Assembly (NCBI RefSeq): GCF_004006015.1
Contig: NZ_CP034766.1
Location: 1,240,001 to 1,304,000, forward strand
DNA length: 64,000 bases
Reading direction: 5' to 3'
Source of the DNA: Rhodococcus sp. X156
GTDB lineage: Bacteria; Actinomycetota; Actinomycetes; Mycobacteriales; Mycobacteriaceae
Below the pieces are notes generated by a model, which ran no database searches, was not told where the DNA came from, and saw only the letters and a program-made list of their open reading frames with translations. The position numbers and the translations under genes were made by a program. Below, piece by piece: positions 12,629-21,402 of this stretch. Position 1 is the stretch's first letter; each line of letters begins with the position of its first letter.

Positions 12629-13438
12629 ATGAGCGTTCTCGACTCGATCGTGGAGGGTGTCCGGGCAGATGTGGCGGCCCGGGAGAAGATCACCGACTTC
12701 GAGGCCGTCAAGGCCGCGGCGCAGCAGGCCAAGCCCGCGCAGGACGTGGTGGCCGCGCTCAAGGAGCCGGGCATCGCCGTCATCGCCGAGGTGAAGCGGT
12801 CCAGCCCGTCCAAGGGCGCGCTGGCCGACATCCCGGAGCCGGCGGTGCTGGCGTCGCAGTACGAGGCTGGTGGCGCCCGCGTGATCAGCGTGCTCACCGA
12901 GGAGCGCCGCTTCGGCGGGTCGCTGGCCGACCTCGACGCCGTGCGCGCCGCGGTGAGCATCCCGGTGCTGCGCAAGGACTTCATCGTCGGCCCGTACCAG
13001 ATCCACGAGGCCCGTGCCCACGGTGCTGACCTGGTGCTGCTGATCGTGGCGATGCTGGAGCAGAACACCCTGACGGCGCTGCTGGACCGGGTGGAGTCCC
13101 TCGGCATGACCGCGCTGGTGGAGGTGCACACCGAGGCCGAGGCCGACCGTGCCCTGCAGGCCGGCGCCAAGGTCATCGGCGTCAACGCCCGCGACCTCAA
13201 GACCCTCGAGGTGCACCGCGACGTGTTCGCGCGCATCGCCCCGGGCCTGCCCAGCGACGTGGTGAAGGTGGCGGAGTCGGGCGTGCGCGGCACGGCCGAC
13301 CTGCTCGCCTACGCCGGTGCCGGCGCGGACGCGGTGCTGGTGGGGGAGGGACTGGTGACCAGCGGCGACCCGCGCAGCGCCGTGTCCGACCTCGTCACCG
13401 CCGGATCGCACCCTTCCTGCCCCAAGCCCTCGCGCTGA
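12629..13438 (+). CDS. trpC: Indole-3-glycerol phosphate synthase
   Basis: A 269-residue barrel enzyme. It decarboxylates and closes CdRP to indole-3-glycerol phosphate. The catalytic lysines are Lys56 in [11 protein letters not shown] and Lys116 in LRKDFIV, and [12 protein letters not shown] and VAESGVR complete the phosphate site. It is monofunctional, without a fused TrpF domain. The ATG at 12629 has a strong purine run (GAAGGGGGG) upstream, so the 12 extra codons of the open frame are not used. Confidence 0.97.
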   Translation: MSVLDSIVEGVRADVAAREKITDFEAVKAAAQQAKPAQDVVAALKEPGIAVIAEVKRSSPSKGALADIPEPAVLASQYEAGGARVISVLTEERRFGGSLADLDAVRAAVSIPVLRKDFIVGPYQIHEARAHGADLVLLIVAMLEQNTLTALLDRVESLGMTALVEVHTEAEADRALQAGAKVIGVNARDLKTLEVHRDVFARIAPGLPSDVVKVAESGVRGTADLLAYAGAGADAVLVGEGLVTSGDPRSAVSDLVTAGSHPSCPKPSR

Positions 13439-13462
13439 GACCCTCTGGGGGAGAATGGGCGC

Positions 13463-14788
13463 GTGACCTCCACGCATGTGCCCTCCGGGGATCTGCCCAC
13501 CGCGAGCTCGGGGCTGATCCACAGCAGCGACCACGATCCCGACGCCACCGGTCACTTCGGTGACTACGGCGGCCGGTTCGTGCCCGAGGCGCTGATCGGC
13601 GCCCTCGAGGAGCTCACCGCCGCCTACGAGAAGGCGCGCACCGACCCGGAGTTCCTCACCGAGCTGGACGAGCTGCAGCGCGACTACACCGGCCGGCCGT
13701 CCCCGGTGTTCGAGGCCAAGCGGCTGGCCCCGCACGCCGGTGGGGCACGCATCCTGCTCAAGCGCGAGGACCTCAACCACACCGGCTCGCACAAGATCAA
13801 CAACGTGCTCGGGCAGGCGCTGCTCACCAAGCGGATGGGCAAGCGCCGGGTGATCGCCGAGACCGGTGCCGGCCAGCACGGCGTGGCCACGGCCACCGCC
13901 TGCGCGCTGCTGGGCCTGGAGTGCGTGGTCTACATGGGCGAGGTGGACACCGAGCGGCAGGCGCTGAACGTGGCTCGCATGCGCCTGCTCGGCGCGGAGG
14001 TCGTCCCGGTCACCACCGGCTCCCGCACCCTCAAGGACGCCATCAACGAGGCGCTGCGCGACTGGGTCAGCAACGTCGACGACACCCACTACTGCCTGGG
14101 CACCGTTGCCGGCCCGCACCCGTTCCCGACCATGGTTCGCGACTTCCACCGGGTGATCGGCCTGGAGGCCCGCGCCCAGGTGCTGCAGCGCACCGGGCAG
14201 CTGCCCGACGCCGTGGTCGCCTGCGTCGGCGGCGGGTCCAACGCCATCGGCATCTTCCACGCCTTCCTGGACGACTCCGACGTCCGGCTGGTCGGCTACG
14301 AGGCCGCCGGGGACGGCGTCGCCTCGGGCAAGCACGCCGCCACCCTCACCGGCGGGAGCCCGGGCTCGCTGCACGGGGCGCTGTCCTACCTGCTGCAGGA
14401 CGACGACGGCCAGACCATGGAGACGCACTCCATCTCGGCGGGGCTGGACTACCCCGGCGTGGGCCCGGAGCACTCGCTGCTCAAGGACATCGGTCGCGCC
14501 GAGTACGAGCCGATCACCGACACCGAGGCCATGGACGCCTTCCGGCTGCTGTGCCGCACCGAGGGCATCATCCCGGCCATCGAGTCCTCGCACGCCGTGG
14601 CCGGTGCGCTCAAGCTGGGCCGCGAGCTCGGCGAGGGCGCCGTCATCTTAGTGAGCCTGTCCGGCCGTGGGGACAAGGACGTGGACACCGCCGCCCGGTG
14701 GTTCCACGTCATCGACGAGGCCGCGCTGGACAACCCAGCACCCAACCCCGAGGACGGCGCGGGATCAGGAACAGGGGAGCAGCTGTGA
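13463..14788 (+). CDS. trpB: Tryptophan synthase beta chain
   Basis: A 441-residue PLP enzyme that joins indole and serine to give tryptophan. The PLP lysine is Lys111 in [10 protein letters not shown], the cofactor phosphate loop is [10 protein letters not shown], and EDLNHTG is intact. The N terminus is about 25 residues longer than in many homologues. The GTG start is preceded by GGGGGAGA. It ends in a GTGA overlap with trpA, so the two subunits of the complex are translationally coupled. Confidence 0.98.
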   Translation: MTSTHVPSGDLPTASSGLIHSSDHDPDATGHFGDYGGRFVPEALIGALEELTAAYEKARTDPEFLTELDELQRDYTGRPSPVFEAKRLAPHAGGARILLKREDLNHTGSHKINNVLGQALLTKRMGKRRVIAETGAGQHGVATATACALLGLECVVYMGEVDTERQALNVARMRLLGAEVVPVTTGSRTLKDAINEALRDWVSNVDDTHYCLGTVAGPHPFPTMVRDFHRVIGLEARAQVLQRTGQLPDAVVACVGGGSNAIGIFHAFLDDSDVRLVGYEAAGDGVASGKHAATLTGGSPGSLHGALSYLLQDDDGQTMETHSISAGLDYPGVGPEHSLLKDIGRAEYEPITDTEAMDAFRLLCRTEGIIPAIESSHAVAGALKLGRELGEGAVILVSLSGRGDKDVDTAARWFHVIDEAALDNPAPNPEDGAGSGTGEQL

Positions 14789-15588
14789 GCTCACGTCTCG
14801 GTCCGATGTTCGAGCAGTGCCGCGCCGAGGGGCGTGCTGCGCTGGTCGGCTACCTGCCCGGTGGTTTCCCCGACGTGCCCGGCTCGGTCCGCACCCTGCG
14901 CACCATGGTCGACAACGGCTGCGACCTGGTGGAGGTCGGCGTGCCCTACTCCGACCCGGTGATGGACGGGCCCACCATCCAGGCCGCGGCCGACACCGCG
15001 CTGCGAGCGGGCACCCGGCTGCGCGACGTCATCGGTGTGGTGGAGCAGGTCGCCGCCGCCGGCGGCCGCGCGGTGGTGATGAGCTACTGGAACCCGGTGC
15101 TGCGCTACGGCGTGGACGCCTTCGCCCGCGACCTGGCCGCGGCCGGCGGCCTGGGGATGATCACCCCGGACCTCATCCCGGACGAGGCCGACGCGTGGCT
15201 GGCCGCGGCGGACGCCCACGACCTGGACCGCATCTTCCTGCTCGCGCCCTCCTCCACCGAGGCCCGCGTGGCCAGCACCGCCACGGTGAGCCGCGGCTTC
15301 GTCTACGCCGCCTCCACCATGGGGGTCACCGGGGCCCGCGACGCGGTCGCCAGCTCCGCGCCCAGCCTGGTCAAGCGGATCCGCAGCCACTCTGACATCC
15401 CCATCGGCGTGGGCCTGGGCGTGCGCTCGGGTGCGCAGGCGGCCGAGGTCGCCGGCTACGCCGACGCGGTGATCGTGGGCTCGGCCATCGTCACGGCCAG
15501 CACCGAGAGCCAGGAGGCGGTGGCCACCCTGGTCACCGAGCTGGCTGCGGGCGTGCGGGCGGCCAAGCCGGCCGGCGTCGGGCAGTGA
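14785..15588 (+). CDS. trpA: Tryptophan synthase alpha chain
   Basis: A 267-residue barrel subunit that cleaves indole-glycerol phosphate to indole and glyceraldehyde 3-phosphate. The catalytic acids are Glu50 in [12 protein letters not shown] and Asp61 in VMDGP. The phosphate-binding GVGLGVRSG is present near the C terminus. The GTG start overlaps the trpB stop and has GGGGAG upstream. Its own stop overlaps the lgt GTG, so lgt is probably read from the trp transcript. Confidence 0.97.
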   Translation: MSSRLGPMFEQCRAEGRAALVGYLPGGFPDVPGSVRTLRTMVDNGCDLVEVGVPYSDPVMDGPTIQAAADTALRAGTRLRDVIGVVEQVAAAGGRAVVMSYWNPVLRYGVDAFARDLAAAGGLGMITPDLIPDEADAWLAAADAHDLDRIFLLAPSSTEARVASTATVSRGFVYAASTMGVTGARDAVASSAPSLVKRIRSHSDIPIGVGLGVRSGAQAAEVAGYADAVIVGSAIVTASTESQEAVATLVTELAAGVRAAKPAGVGQ

Positions 15589-16625
15589 CCTCCGCCGGGG
15601 TGGTGCTGGCCTCGTTCCCCAGTCCCCCGCAGGGGGTGTGGGAGCTCGGGCCCTTCCCGCTGCGCGCCTACGCGCTGTGCATCATCGCCGGCATCATCGT
15701 GGCCATCGTCTGGGGCAACAAGCGGTGGGTGGCCCGTGGTGGCGAGCCGGAGACCGTCACCGAGGTGGCGGTGTTCGCGGTTCCCTTCGGCCTGGTGGGC
15801 GGCCGGCTCTACCACGTGATCACCGACCACGAGAAGTACTTCGGCGCGGGCCGCGACCCCGTGGACGCGCTGAAGATCTGGGACGGCGGCCTGGGCATCT
15901 GGGGCGCGGTGCTGCTCGGCGGGGTGGGCGCCTGGATCGCCTGCCGCCGCAAGGGCATCCCGCTGCCCGCGTTCGCCGACGCCGTCGCACCCGGCATCGT
16001 GCTGGCCCAGGCCATCGGCCGGCTGGGCAACTACTTCAACCAGGAGCTCTACGGCCGCGCCACCACGCTGCCCTGGGGCATGGACATCTACCAGCGCCTC
16101 AACGACGCCGGGCTGCCCGACGAGCTGAACGGCAGCGTTCCGGCAGGGGCGGTGCCGGTGGCCACCGTGCACCCCACGTTCCTGTACGAGCTGCTGTGGA
16201 ACCTGGCGGTCGCCGCGCTGGTGGTGTGGGCCGACCGCCGCTTCCGGCTCGGCCACGGCCGGGCGTTCGCGCTGTACGTGGCCGGGTACTGCGCGGGCCG
16301 GTTCTGGATCGAGCTGATGCGGGTGGACTTCGCCAACACGCTGTTCGGCGTGCGGATCAACGTGTTCACCGCAGTGATCGTGTTCCTCGGTGCGGTGACG
16401 TACTTCGTCCTCGCCAAGAAGGGGCGGGAGGATCCGTCCGAGCTGACGGGCCGGTCCGCCCAGCCCAGCCCGGACGAGACGGAGTCAGAAGCCGGCGAGT
16501 CAGAAGCAGGGGAGTCGGGCGCAGAGGAGTCGGGCGCAGAGGAGTCGGGCACAGCAGGGTCGGGCACGGCAGAGTCCGGCACAGCCGACTCTGACGGCCG
16601 CCCCGGCAAGCTGGGCAACCACTAG
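15585..16625 (+). CDS. lgt: Prolipoprotein diacylglyceryl transferase
   Basis: A 346-residue membrane enzyme. It moves diacylglycerol from phosphatidylglycerol to the lipobox cysteine of prelipoproteins, the first step of lipoprotein maturation. The Lgt signature GRLGNYFNQELYG spans the essential Arg146 and Glu154, and about seven membrane helices are visible. After residue 285 comes a hydrophilic tail built of pentapeptides (ESEAG, ESGAE, ESGTA) encoded by 15-base repeats; its length is likely variable. The gene follows trpA with a GTGA overlap, as in M. tuberculosis. At least three lipoprotein substrates lie in this window. Confidence 0.97.
   Translation: MTSAGVVLASFPSPPQGVWELGPFPLRAYALCIIAGIIVAIVWGNKRWVARGGEPETVTEVAVFAVPFGLVGGRLYHVITDHEKYFGAGRDPVDALKIWDGGLGIWGAVLLGGVGAWIACRRKGIPLPAFADAVAPGIVLAQAIGRLGNYFNQELYGRATTLPWGMDIYQRLNDAGLPDELNGSVPAGAVPVATVHPTFLYELLWNLAVAALVVWADRRFRLGHGRAFALYVAGYCAGRFWIELMRVDFANTLFGVRINVFTAVIVFLGAVTYFVLAKKGREDPSELTGRSAQPSPDETESEAGESEAGESGAEESGAEESGTAGSGTAESGTADSDGRPGKLGNH
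16482..16586 (+). repeat. Seven 15-base tandem repeats in the lgt tail
   Basis: Units begin at 16482, 16497, 16512, 16527, 16542, 16557 and 16572 and read mostly GAGTC followed by ten variable bases. They code for ESEAG/ESGAE/ESGTA repeats, and two neighbouring units (16512 and 16527) are identical. The pattern suggests slippage-driven length change. Confidence 0.9.
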
Positions 16626-17086
16626 TCCAGCACCCGCCGGGACCACAGCGCGAGGGCACGGAGCCAGGCGAAGGTCAGCGCGGTGCCAGCGAACAGGCCC
16701 GCGCGGAGCAGGTCGCCTGCGCCGTCCCAGGCCAGCGTGCCGGCGCTGTTGACGACGAACCCGTTGAACATCAGCCACCCGATGCCGGCACACAGCAACG
16801 CGCCGCGGACGGTGCTGCACCACCCGAGCGCGGCGATCGCCAGACACATGCAGGCCACGGCCTGCGACGGAGCCAGCAGCTCCCGGCCGGCAGTGAGTGC
16901 CGCGGCCACTGTCAGCGTCACCGCGAACCCGAGCGGAGCGGCGAGGGCGACCGGCAGTCGCGGTTCCCGCCAGCCCGGTTCGCTCGGGCCCTGGTCACGA
17001 CAGTCTTGGTCACGACAGTCCTCGTCGTCACTGCCCGGGTCCTGCCCGGCTGGTGGCCGCCGGGCGATGCTGGTTGACGTCGACAT
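16622..17086 (-). CDS. Uncharacterised four-helix membrane protein
   Basis: A 154-residue membrane protein with a polar 45-residue N terminus and four hydrophobic segments (near 47-67, 75-90, 95-112 and 128-148). A notable stretch is MFNGFVVNSAGTLAWDGAGD, which resembles actinobacterial conserved membrane proteins of unknown function. The N terminus carries a DCRDQ-DCRDQ duplication made by a 15-base direct repeat at 16992-17021. The gene converges on lgt and shares the CTAG tetranucleotide with it, so the two stops overlap. The start is ATG 17086. I cannot assign a function. Confidence 0.75.
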   Translation of the reverse strand: MSTSTSIARRPPAGQDPGSDDEDCRDQDCRDQGPSEPGWREPRLPVALAAPLGFAVTLTVAAALTAGRELLAPSQAVACMCLAIAALGWCSTVRGALLCAGIGWLMFNGFVVNSAGTLAWDGAGDLLRAGLFAGTALTFAWLRALALWSRRVLD

Positions 17087-17214
17087 GATCGGTGCTCCCT
17101 CCGGGCAGCGTTGCCCCGGAGATCAGTGAAGCTCCGCCGACGACGGCCGGGACGATCCCTGACGCGTTCCTGACGCCCGCAAGGCCAGTCCTGACGGCGT
17201 CCTTGCGGCGGGGG

Positions 17215-18042
17215 TCAGGGCCGCGGCAGGTCGGTCCACTCCTGGCTCACCCGCGACGACCATTGCGGACGGCGGCGCTGCAGGTGGGCGAGCACCCCCT
17301 CGCGGGCGTCGGCTCCGCCCATCACCCGGTGGTGCGCCTCGGTCTCCAGCGCGGCCACCTGCGCGGCGGTGTAGCCGTGCTCGACGGTGTCCCACAGCAG
17401 GCGCTTGCTCAGCGCCGCGGACATCGGCGCGACGTTCTCGGCGATGTCGGTGGCCAGGGCGAGCGCGGCGGGCAGCACCTGCTCGGCCGGCAGGCAGCGG
17501 GTGGCGATGCCCAGCCGCACGGCCTCCGCGCCGTCGAAGGTGCGCCCGGTCAGCAGGATCTCCGCGGCGGCGGCGGCACCGGCGATGCGGGGCAGCGTCC
17601 AGTGCGACATCGCGTCGCCCAGCACACCGAGGCGGGCCTGCACCACCCCGTACTTGGCGTCGGCGGCCACCACCCGGACGTCGGCCTGCAGCGCCAGCGT
17701 CAGCCCGATGCCCACGGCGTGGCCGTTGACCGCGGCGATCACCGGGGTGCGCAGCGCGAACGCCGGCGGGTTCACCGGGGAGGCGCTGAAGTCGTCGCCG
17801 GGGCGGCCGAAGGTGTCGCCGGCCGAGCCGAGGTCGGCGCCCGCGCAGAAGGCGGGTGCGGTCCCGGTGAGCACGATCGCCCGCACGTCGTCGTCGGCGT
17901 CGCAGTCGCGGTAGGCCGCCCCCAGCGCGCGGCCCATGGTCGCGGTGAAGGCGTTGCGCTGGGCGGGTCGGTTCAGCGTCAGCACCGCCACCCCGTCGGA
18001 CACCTCCACCAGCAGCTCCGGCGCCGCCGCCGGGTCAGCCAC
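17215..18042 (-). CDS. Enoyl-CoA hydratase/isomerase family protein
   Basis: A 275-residue crotonase-fold protein acting on a CoA thioester. The oxyanion-hole regions AFCAGADL and NGHAVGIG are clear. Both canonical hydratase glutamates appear to be replaced: Thr in GIGLTLAL where CEL is usual, and Gln in VVQARLG where PEI is usual. It may therefore be an isomerase, hydrolase or other crotonase rather than a true hydratase. The GTG start overlaps the stop of the F420 oxidoreductase gene by 8 bases, so the two form an operon. It belongs to the lipid-catabolism cluster up to 23004. Confidence 0.9.
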   Translation of the reverse strand: MADPAAAPELLVEVSDGVAVLTLNRPAQRNAFTATMGRALGAAYRDCDADDDVRAIVLTGTAPAFCAGADLGSAGDTFGRPGDDFSASPVNPPAFALRTPVIAAVNGHAVGIGLTLALQADVRVVAADAKYGVVQARLGVLGDAMSHWTLPRIAGAAAAAEILLTGRTFDGAEAVRLGIATRCLPAEQVLPAALALATDIAENVAPMSAALSKRLLWDTVEHGYTAAQVAALETEAHHRVMGGADAREGVLAHLQRRRPQWSSRVSQEWTDLPRP

Positions 18043-19045
18043 GGTGCAGGGCGGTGACCAGGTCGGCCACGTCGGCGGGGTCCTCGGGGTAGCCGGGGAA
18101 GTAGCAGCACACCTGCTCCGCGTGGTCGCCGTAGCGGCGCAGGATCTCCTCCGCGCACTGCTCCGGCGTGCCCACCACGGCCAGCGTGGTCACCATCTCG
18201 TCGTCCACGCAGCCCATCATCGCGGCCACGTCGCCCCGCTTGGACAACGCGTTCAGCTCGGGCTGCGCGGCCTCCCAGCCGTGCACCTGCAGCACCGGCA
18301 GGTAGGCGGGGGTGGAGCCGTAGAAGGCGAGCAGGCCGCGCACCCCCCGCACCGCGGCGGCCTGCTGCTCCCGCGTGCGGCCCACGGCCACGATCACCTG
18401 CGGGATCACGTCGAAGGAGTCAGCGGTGCGCCCGGCCCGGTCCAGGCCCTCCTGCACCGCGGGCAGGGTGCGCTGGAGGAAGTGCTGCTCGCTGTTGAAC
18501 GGCATCACCAGCAGCCCGTCGGCCACCTCGGCGGCGGTGCGGGTCATCACCGGGCCCAGCGCCCCCAGCAGGATCGGCGGTGGGCCGTAGGGGTGCGGAG
18601 CCGGGGTGAAGCTGGGTGCCATCAGCGTGTGGGTGGTGAACTCCCCGCGGAAGCTCAGCGGCGCCGTGCCCTCCCACGCGGCGAAGATGGCCTTGATGGC
18701 CCGCACCGTCTCGCCCATCCGCGCCGCCGGGCGCGACCAGGTGGACCCGTAGCGCTTCTCGATGTGCGGGCGGATCTGCGAGCCCAGGCCCAGGGCGAAG
18801 CGCCCCCGGCTCAACGTCTGCAGGTCGTGCGCGGAGTGGGCCAGGTGCAGCGGGCTGCGGGGCAGGGCGATGGCCACGTTGGTCATCAGCGCCACGTCCA
18901 CCGTCGCTGCGGCCTCCACCAGCGGGAAGAACACGTCGTGCTGCCCCTCGAAGGTGAACAGCCCGTCCGCCCCGGTCTGGGTCAGCTCCACGGCACGTGC
19001 CCCGGCCCGGCCCGGGCCGGCGTCGAGCTGGATGCTCACTCTCAT
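18035..19045 (-). CDS. LLM class F420-dependent oxidoreductase
   Basis: A 336-residue luciferase-like monooxygenase-fold protein, most like the F420-dependent reductases that are numerous in mycobacteria. Typical family segments are NVAIALPRSPLHLAH, LSRGRFALGLGSQ and RMGETVRAIKAIF. The cofactor (F420 rather than FMN) is inferred from these. The ATG is preceded by GGGAGG. It is transcribed with the crotonase gene and divergently from the thiolase gene, with a 184-base shared promoter region. The substrate is unknown; a lipid or sterol catabolic intermediate fits the neighbours. Confidence 0.88.
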   Translation of the reverse strand: MRVSIQLDAGPGRAGARAVELTQTGADGLFTFEGQHDVFFPLVEAAATVDVALMTNVAIALPRSPLHLAHSAHDLQTLSRGRFALGLGSQIRPHIEKRYGSTWSRPAARMGETVRAIKAIFAAWEGTAPLSFRGEFTTHTLMAPSFTPAPHPYGPPPILLGALGPVMTRTAAEVADGLLVMPFNSEQHFLQRTLPAVQEGLDRAGRTADSFDVIPQVIVAVGRTREQQAAAVRGVRGLLAFYGSTPAYLPVLQVHGWEAAQPELNALSKRGDVAAMMGCVDDEMVTTLAVVGTPEQCAEEILRRYGDHAEQVCCYFPGYPEDPADVADLVTALHRG

Positions 19046-19229
19046 GGCGGGTCCTCCCCAGCGGCAACAGAGCCCGGACGGGCCGAACCTAGCCGGTCGG
19101 TGGGTGCTGCAGTGGCGTGTCCCGGTGATCGGGAGGGGTCCGGGCGGAGGTGGTGAGGGTGGTTAGCGTCACACGGCAGTGCCCCGGTCTGCCCCGTCCA
19201 GCTCCACCACCTCCGTGAGGAAACAAGCC

Positions 19230-20435
19230 ATGAGCGCACGCGCCTTCGTCGTCGGTGTCGGGATGACGCCCTTCTGCAAGGTCGAGAGCCGCGACTGGGA
19301 GTACCCGGACATGGTGGGCGAGGCCGTGAACGCGGCGCTGGCCGACGCTGGGCTGACCTACGACGCCGTGCAGCGGGCGTCGGTGGGCTACACCGCCGGC
19401 CCCTCGGCGCAGGGGCAGCGGGCGCTGTACGACATCGGGCTCACCGGTGTCCCGGTGTTCAACGTCAACAACAACTGCGCCACCGGCTCCAGCGCGCTGA
19501 TGATGGCCCGCGAGTGGGTGCAGGGCGGTCAGGCCGAGTGCGCGCTGGCCGTCGGCTTCGAGAAGATGACCCGCGGCGGCATGACCGGGGAGATGCCGAA
19601 GGTCAGCACCATCGACCGGCACCTGGCCATCATGAAGAACGCCCACGGCATCGAGGCCTCGCCGATCACCGCGCAGATCTTCGGTGACGCCGCCCGTGAG
19701 CACATGGAGCTCTACGGCACCACCGCCGAGCAGATCGCTGCGGTCGCGGTGAAGAACCACCGGCACTCGGTGAACAACCCGTACGCGCAGTTCCAGGACT
19801 CCTACACCCTGGAGCGGGTGCTGGAGGACCGGATGATCCACCACCCGCTCACCCGGTCGCAATGCTCCCCGACGTCCGACGGTGCCGCCGCGGCCGTGGT
19901 GGTCAGCGAGGCCTTCGTGCGGGAGCACGGCCTGGAGGGCCAAGCGGTGGAGATCGTCGCCCAGGCGATGACCACCGACACCACCGAGTGCTTCGAGAGC
20001 AACCGGTGCATCGACGCCGTGGGCAGCCCGATGACTCGTGCCGCCGCCGAGCAGGTCTTCGCCGAGTCCGGGCTGACCGTGGACGACGTGGACGTCATCG
20101 AGCTGCACGACTGCTTCTCCATCAACGAGATCCTCACCTACGAGGGCCTCGGCCTGTGCCCGGTGGGCGAGGGCGGCAAGCTGGTGGAGTCCGGCGCCAC
20201 CACCTACGGCGGCAGGTGGGTGGTCAACCCCTCCGGCGGGCTCATCTCCAAGGGCCACCCGCTCGGTGCCACCGGCCTGGCCCAGTGCGCCGAGCTGAGC
20301 TGGCAGCTGCGCGGGCTGGCCGACAAGCGTCAGGTGCAGGGGGCCACCGTGGGCCTGCAGCACAACCTCGGCCTGGGCGGGGCCTGCGTGGTCACCCTCT
20401 ACCGGGCGGGCACCCTCACCGCCGCGGACGCCTAG
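19230..20435 (+). CDS. Thiolase family / lipid-transfer protein
   Basis: A 401-residue thiolase-fold protein of the SCP-x/non-specific lipid-transfer class, similar in length to mycobacterial Rv1627c, which lies in the same neighbourhood. The active-site cysteine is Cys83 in NNNCATGSS. His293 lies in HDCFSINE and His343 in [10 protein letters not shown]. Such proteins cleave beta-ketoacyl-CoA or do retro-aldol steps in sterol side-chain degradation. The DUF35 partner found beside Rv1627c is missing here. The start is ATG 19230 with GAGGAAAC upstream, and a TAGCGT -10 box lies near 19163. Its stop overlaps that of the convergent SDR gene (CTAG). Confidence 0.93.
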   Translation: MSARAFVVGVGMTPFCKVESRDWEYPDMVGEAVNAALADAGLTYDAVQRASVGYTAGPSAQGQRALYDIGLTGVPVFNVNNNCATGSSALMMAREWVQGGQAECALAVGFEKMTRGGMTGEMPKVSTIDRHLAIMKNAHGIEASPITAQIFGDAAREHMELYGTTAEQIAAVAVKNHRHSVNNPYAQFQDSYTLERVLEDRMIHHPLTRSQCSPTSDGAAAAVVVSEAFVREHGLEGQAVEIVAQAMTTDTTECFESNRCIDAVGSPMTRAAAEQVFAESGLTVDDVDVIELHDCFSINEILTYEGLGLCPVGEGGKLVESGATTYGGRWVVNPSGGLISKGHPLGATGLAQCAELSWQLRGLADKRQVQGATVGLQHNLGLGGACVVTLYRAGTLTAADA

Positions 20436-21193
20436 CCGGCGGTCTTGCCGTTGTCCAGCAGGTAGACCCCGCCGGTGATCGCGGCGGCGTCGTCGGAGGC
20501 CAGGAAGGCGATCAGCGGGGCGACCTGGCTGGTCTCCATCAGCCCCCGCGGCGCCGCCGAGCGCATCACCAGGTCCAGGTCGGCGCCGTCGGGGAAGGTG
20601 AAGCCGGTGACCTGCGGGGTGAGCATCCCGCCCGGGCACACCACGTTGACCCGCAGCGTCGCCGCGGTGAACTCCACCGCCATGGCCCGGGTCAGCCCGA
20701 TCAGTCCGTGCTTGGCCGAGCAGTACCCGGCCGAGTAGGCCTGCCCCTGCACGCCGGCCACCGACGACACGTTGACGATGTTGCCGGCCCGCTCCAGCAG
20801 GTGCGGCAGCGCGGCCTGGGACAGGAAGAACGGGGCGCTCAGGTTCACCGCCAGGTCGCGCTCCCACTGGTCGTCGCTGACCTGGCCGGTGTGCCGCAAG
20901 GTGTGGGCACCGGCGGTGTTCACCAGGACGTCCAGCCCGCCCAGCGCGGCCACGCACGCCGACACCGCCTCCCGGCACGCCGCCGGGTCGGCGAGGTCCA
21001 CGGCCAGCGAGTGGCTGCTCGGGTCGGCGGTGACGGCAGCCATCGCCTGGTGCAGCTTGTCCTTGTCACGGGCGACGCCGAACACCCGGGCGCCGCGGGC
21101 GGTGAGCAGCCGGGCCACCTCCTGGCCCAGCCCGGAGGACGCACCGGTGACCAGGGCGACCTTGTCCTGCAGGGGCAGCTCCGTGCTCGTCAT
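20432..21193 (-). CDS. Short-chain dehydrogenase/reductase
   Basis: A 253-residue classical SDR with an NAD(P)-binding Rossmann fold. The glycine motif is [12 protein letters not shown] and the NTAG motif is present. The catalytic serine and YxxxK lie in NVSSVAG and YCSAKHG. The open frame runs 64 codons upstream, but ATG 21193 gives a normal SDR length and has GGGAG on the minus strand. It converges on the thiolase gene and diverges from the acyl-CoA synthetase gene. A hydroxyacyl-CoA or hydroxysteroid substrate would suit the cluster; the sequence does not settle this. Confidence 0.92.
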   Translation of the reverse strand: MTSTELPLQDKVALVTGASSGLGQEVARLLTARGARVFGVARDKDKLHQAMAAVTADPSSHSLAVDLADPAACREAVSACVAALGGLDVLVNTAGAHTLRHTGQVSDDQWERDLAVNLSAPFFLSQAALPHLLERAGNIVNVSSVAGVQGQAYSAGYCSAKHGLIGLTRAMAVEFTAATLRVNVVCPGGMLTPQVTGFTFPDGADLDLVMRSAAPRGLMETSQVAPLIAFLASDDAAAITGGVYLLDNGKTAG

Positions 21194-21402
21194 CGGCGGA
21201 TGCTCCCACGGCCGAGGCCCACCCGGGGGACAGTCGCGCGGGGGGACTCCAGGCCCAGGGCAGCCCCAGAGAGCACATGCGTCCCGCGGACACCAGAGCA
21301 GTCCCGGTTGCCGGGACGCCGCTTGTGTCACACTGCTCGAACGTGAAGTGATCTGGGTTACACCCTTGACCTTGCCGGCCGCCACCCCTGAAGGACCGAG
21401 AG

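Noticed and set aside
16482-16586. CRISPR array
   Set aside because: The repeats are in-frame 15-base units without spacers and lie inside lgt. No cas genes are present.
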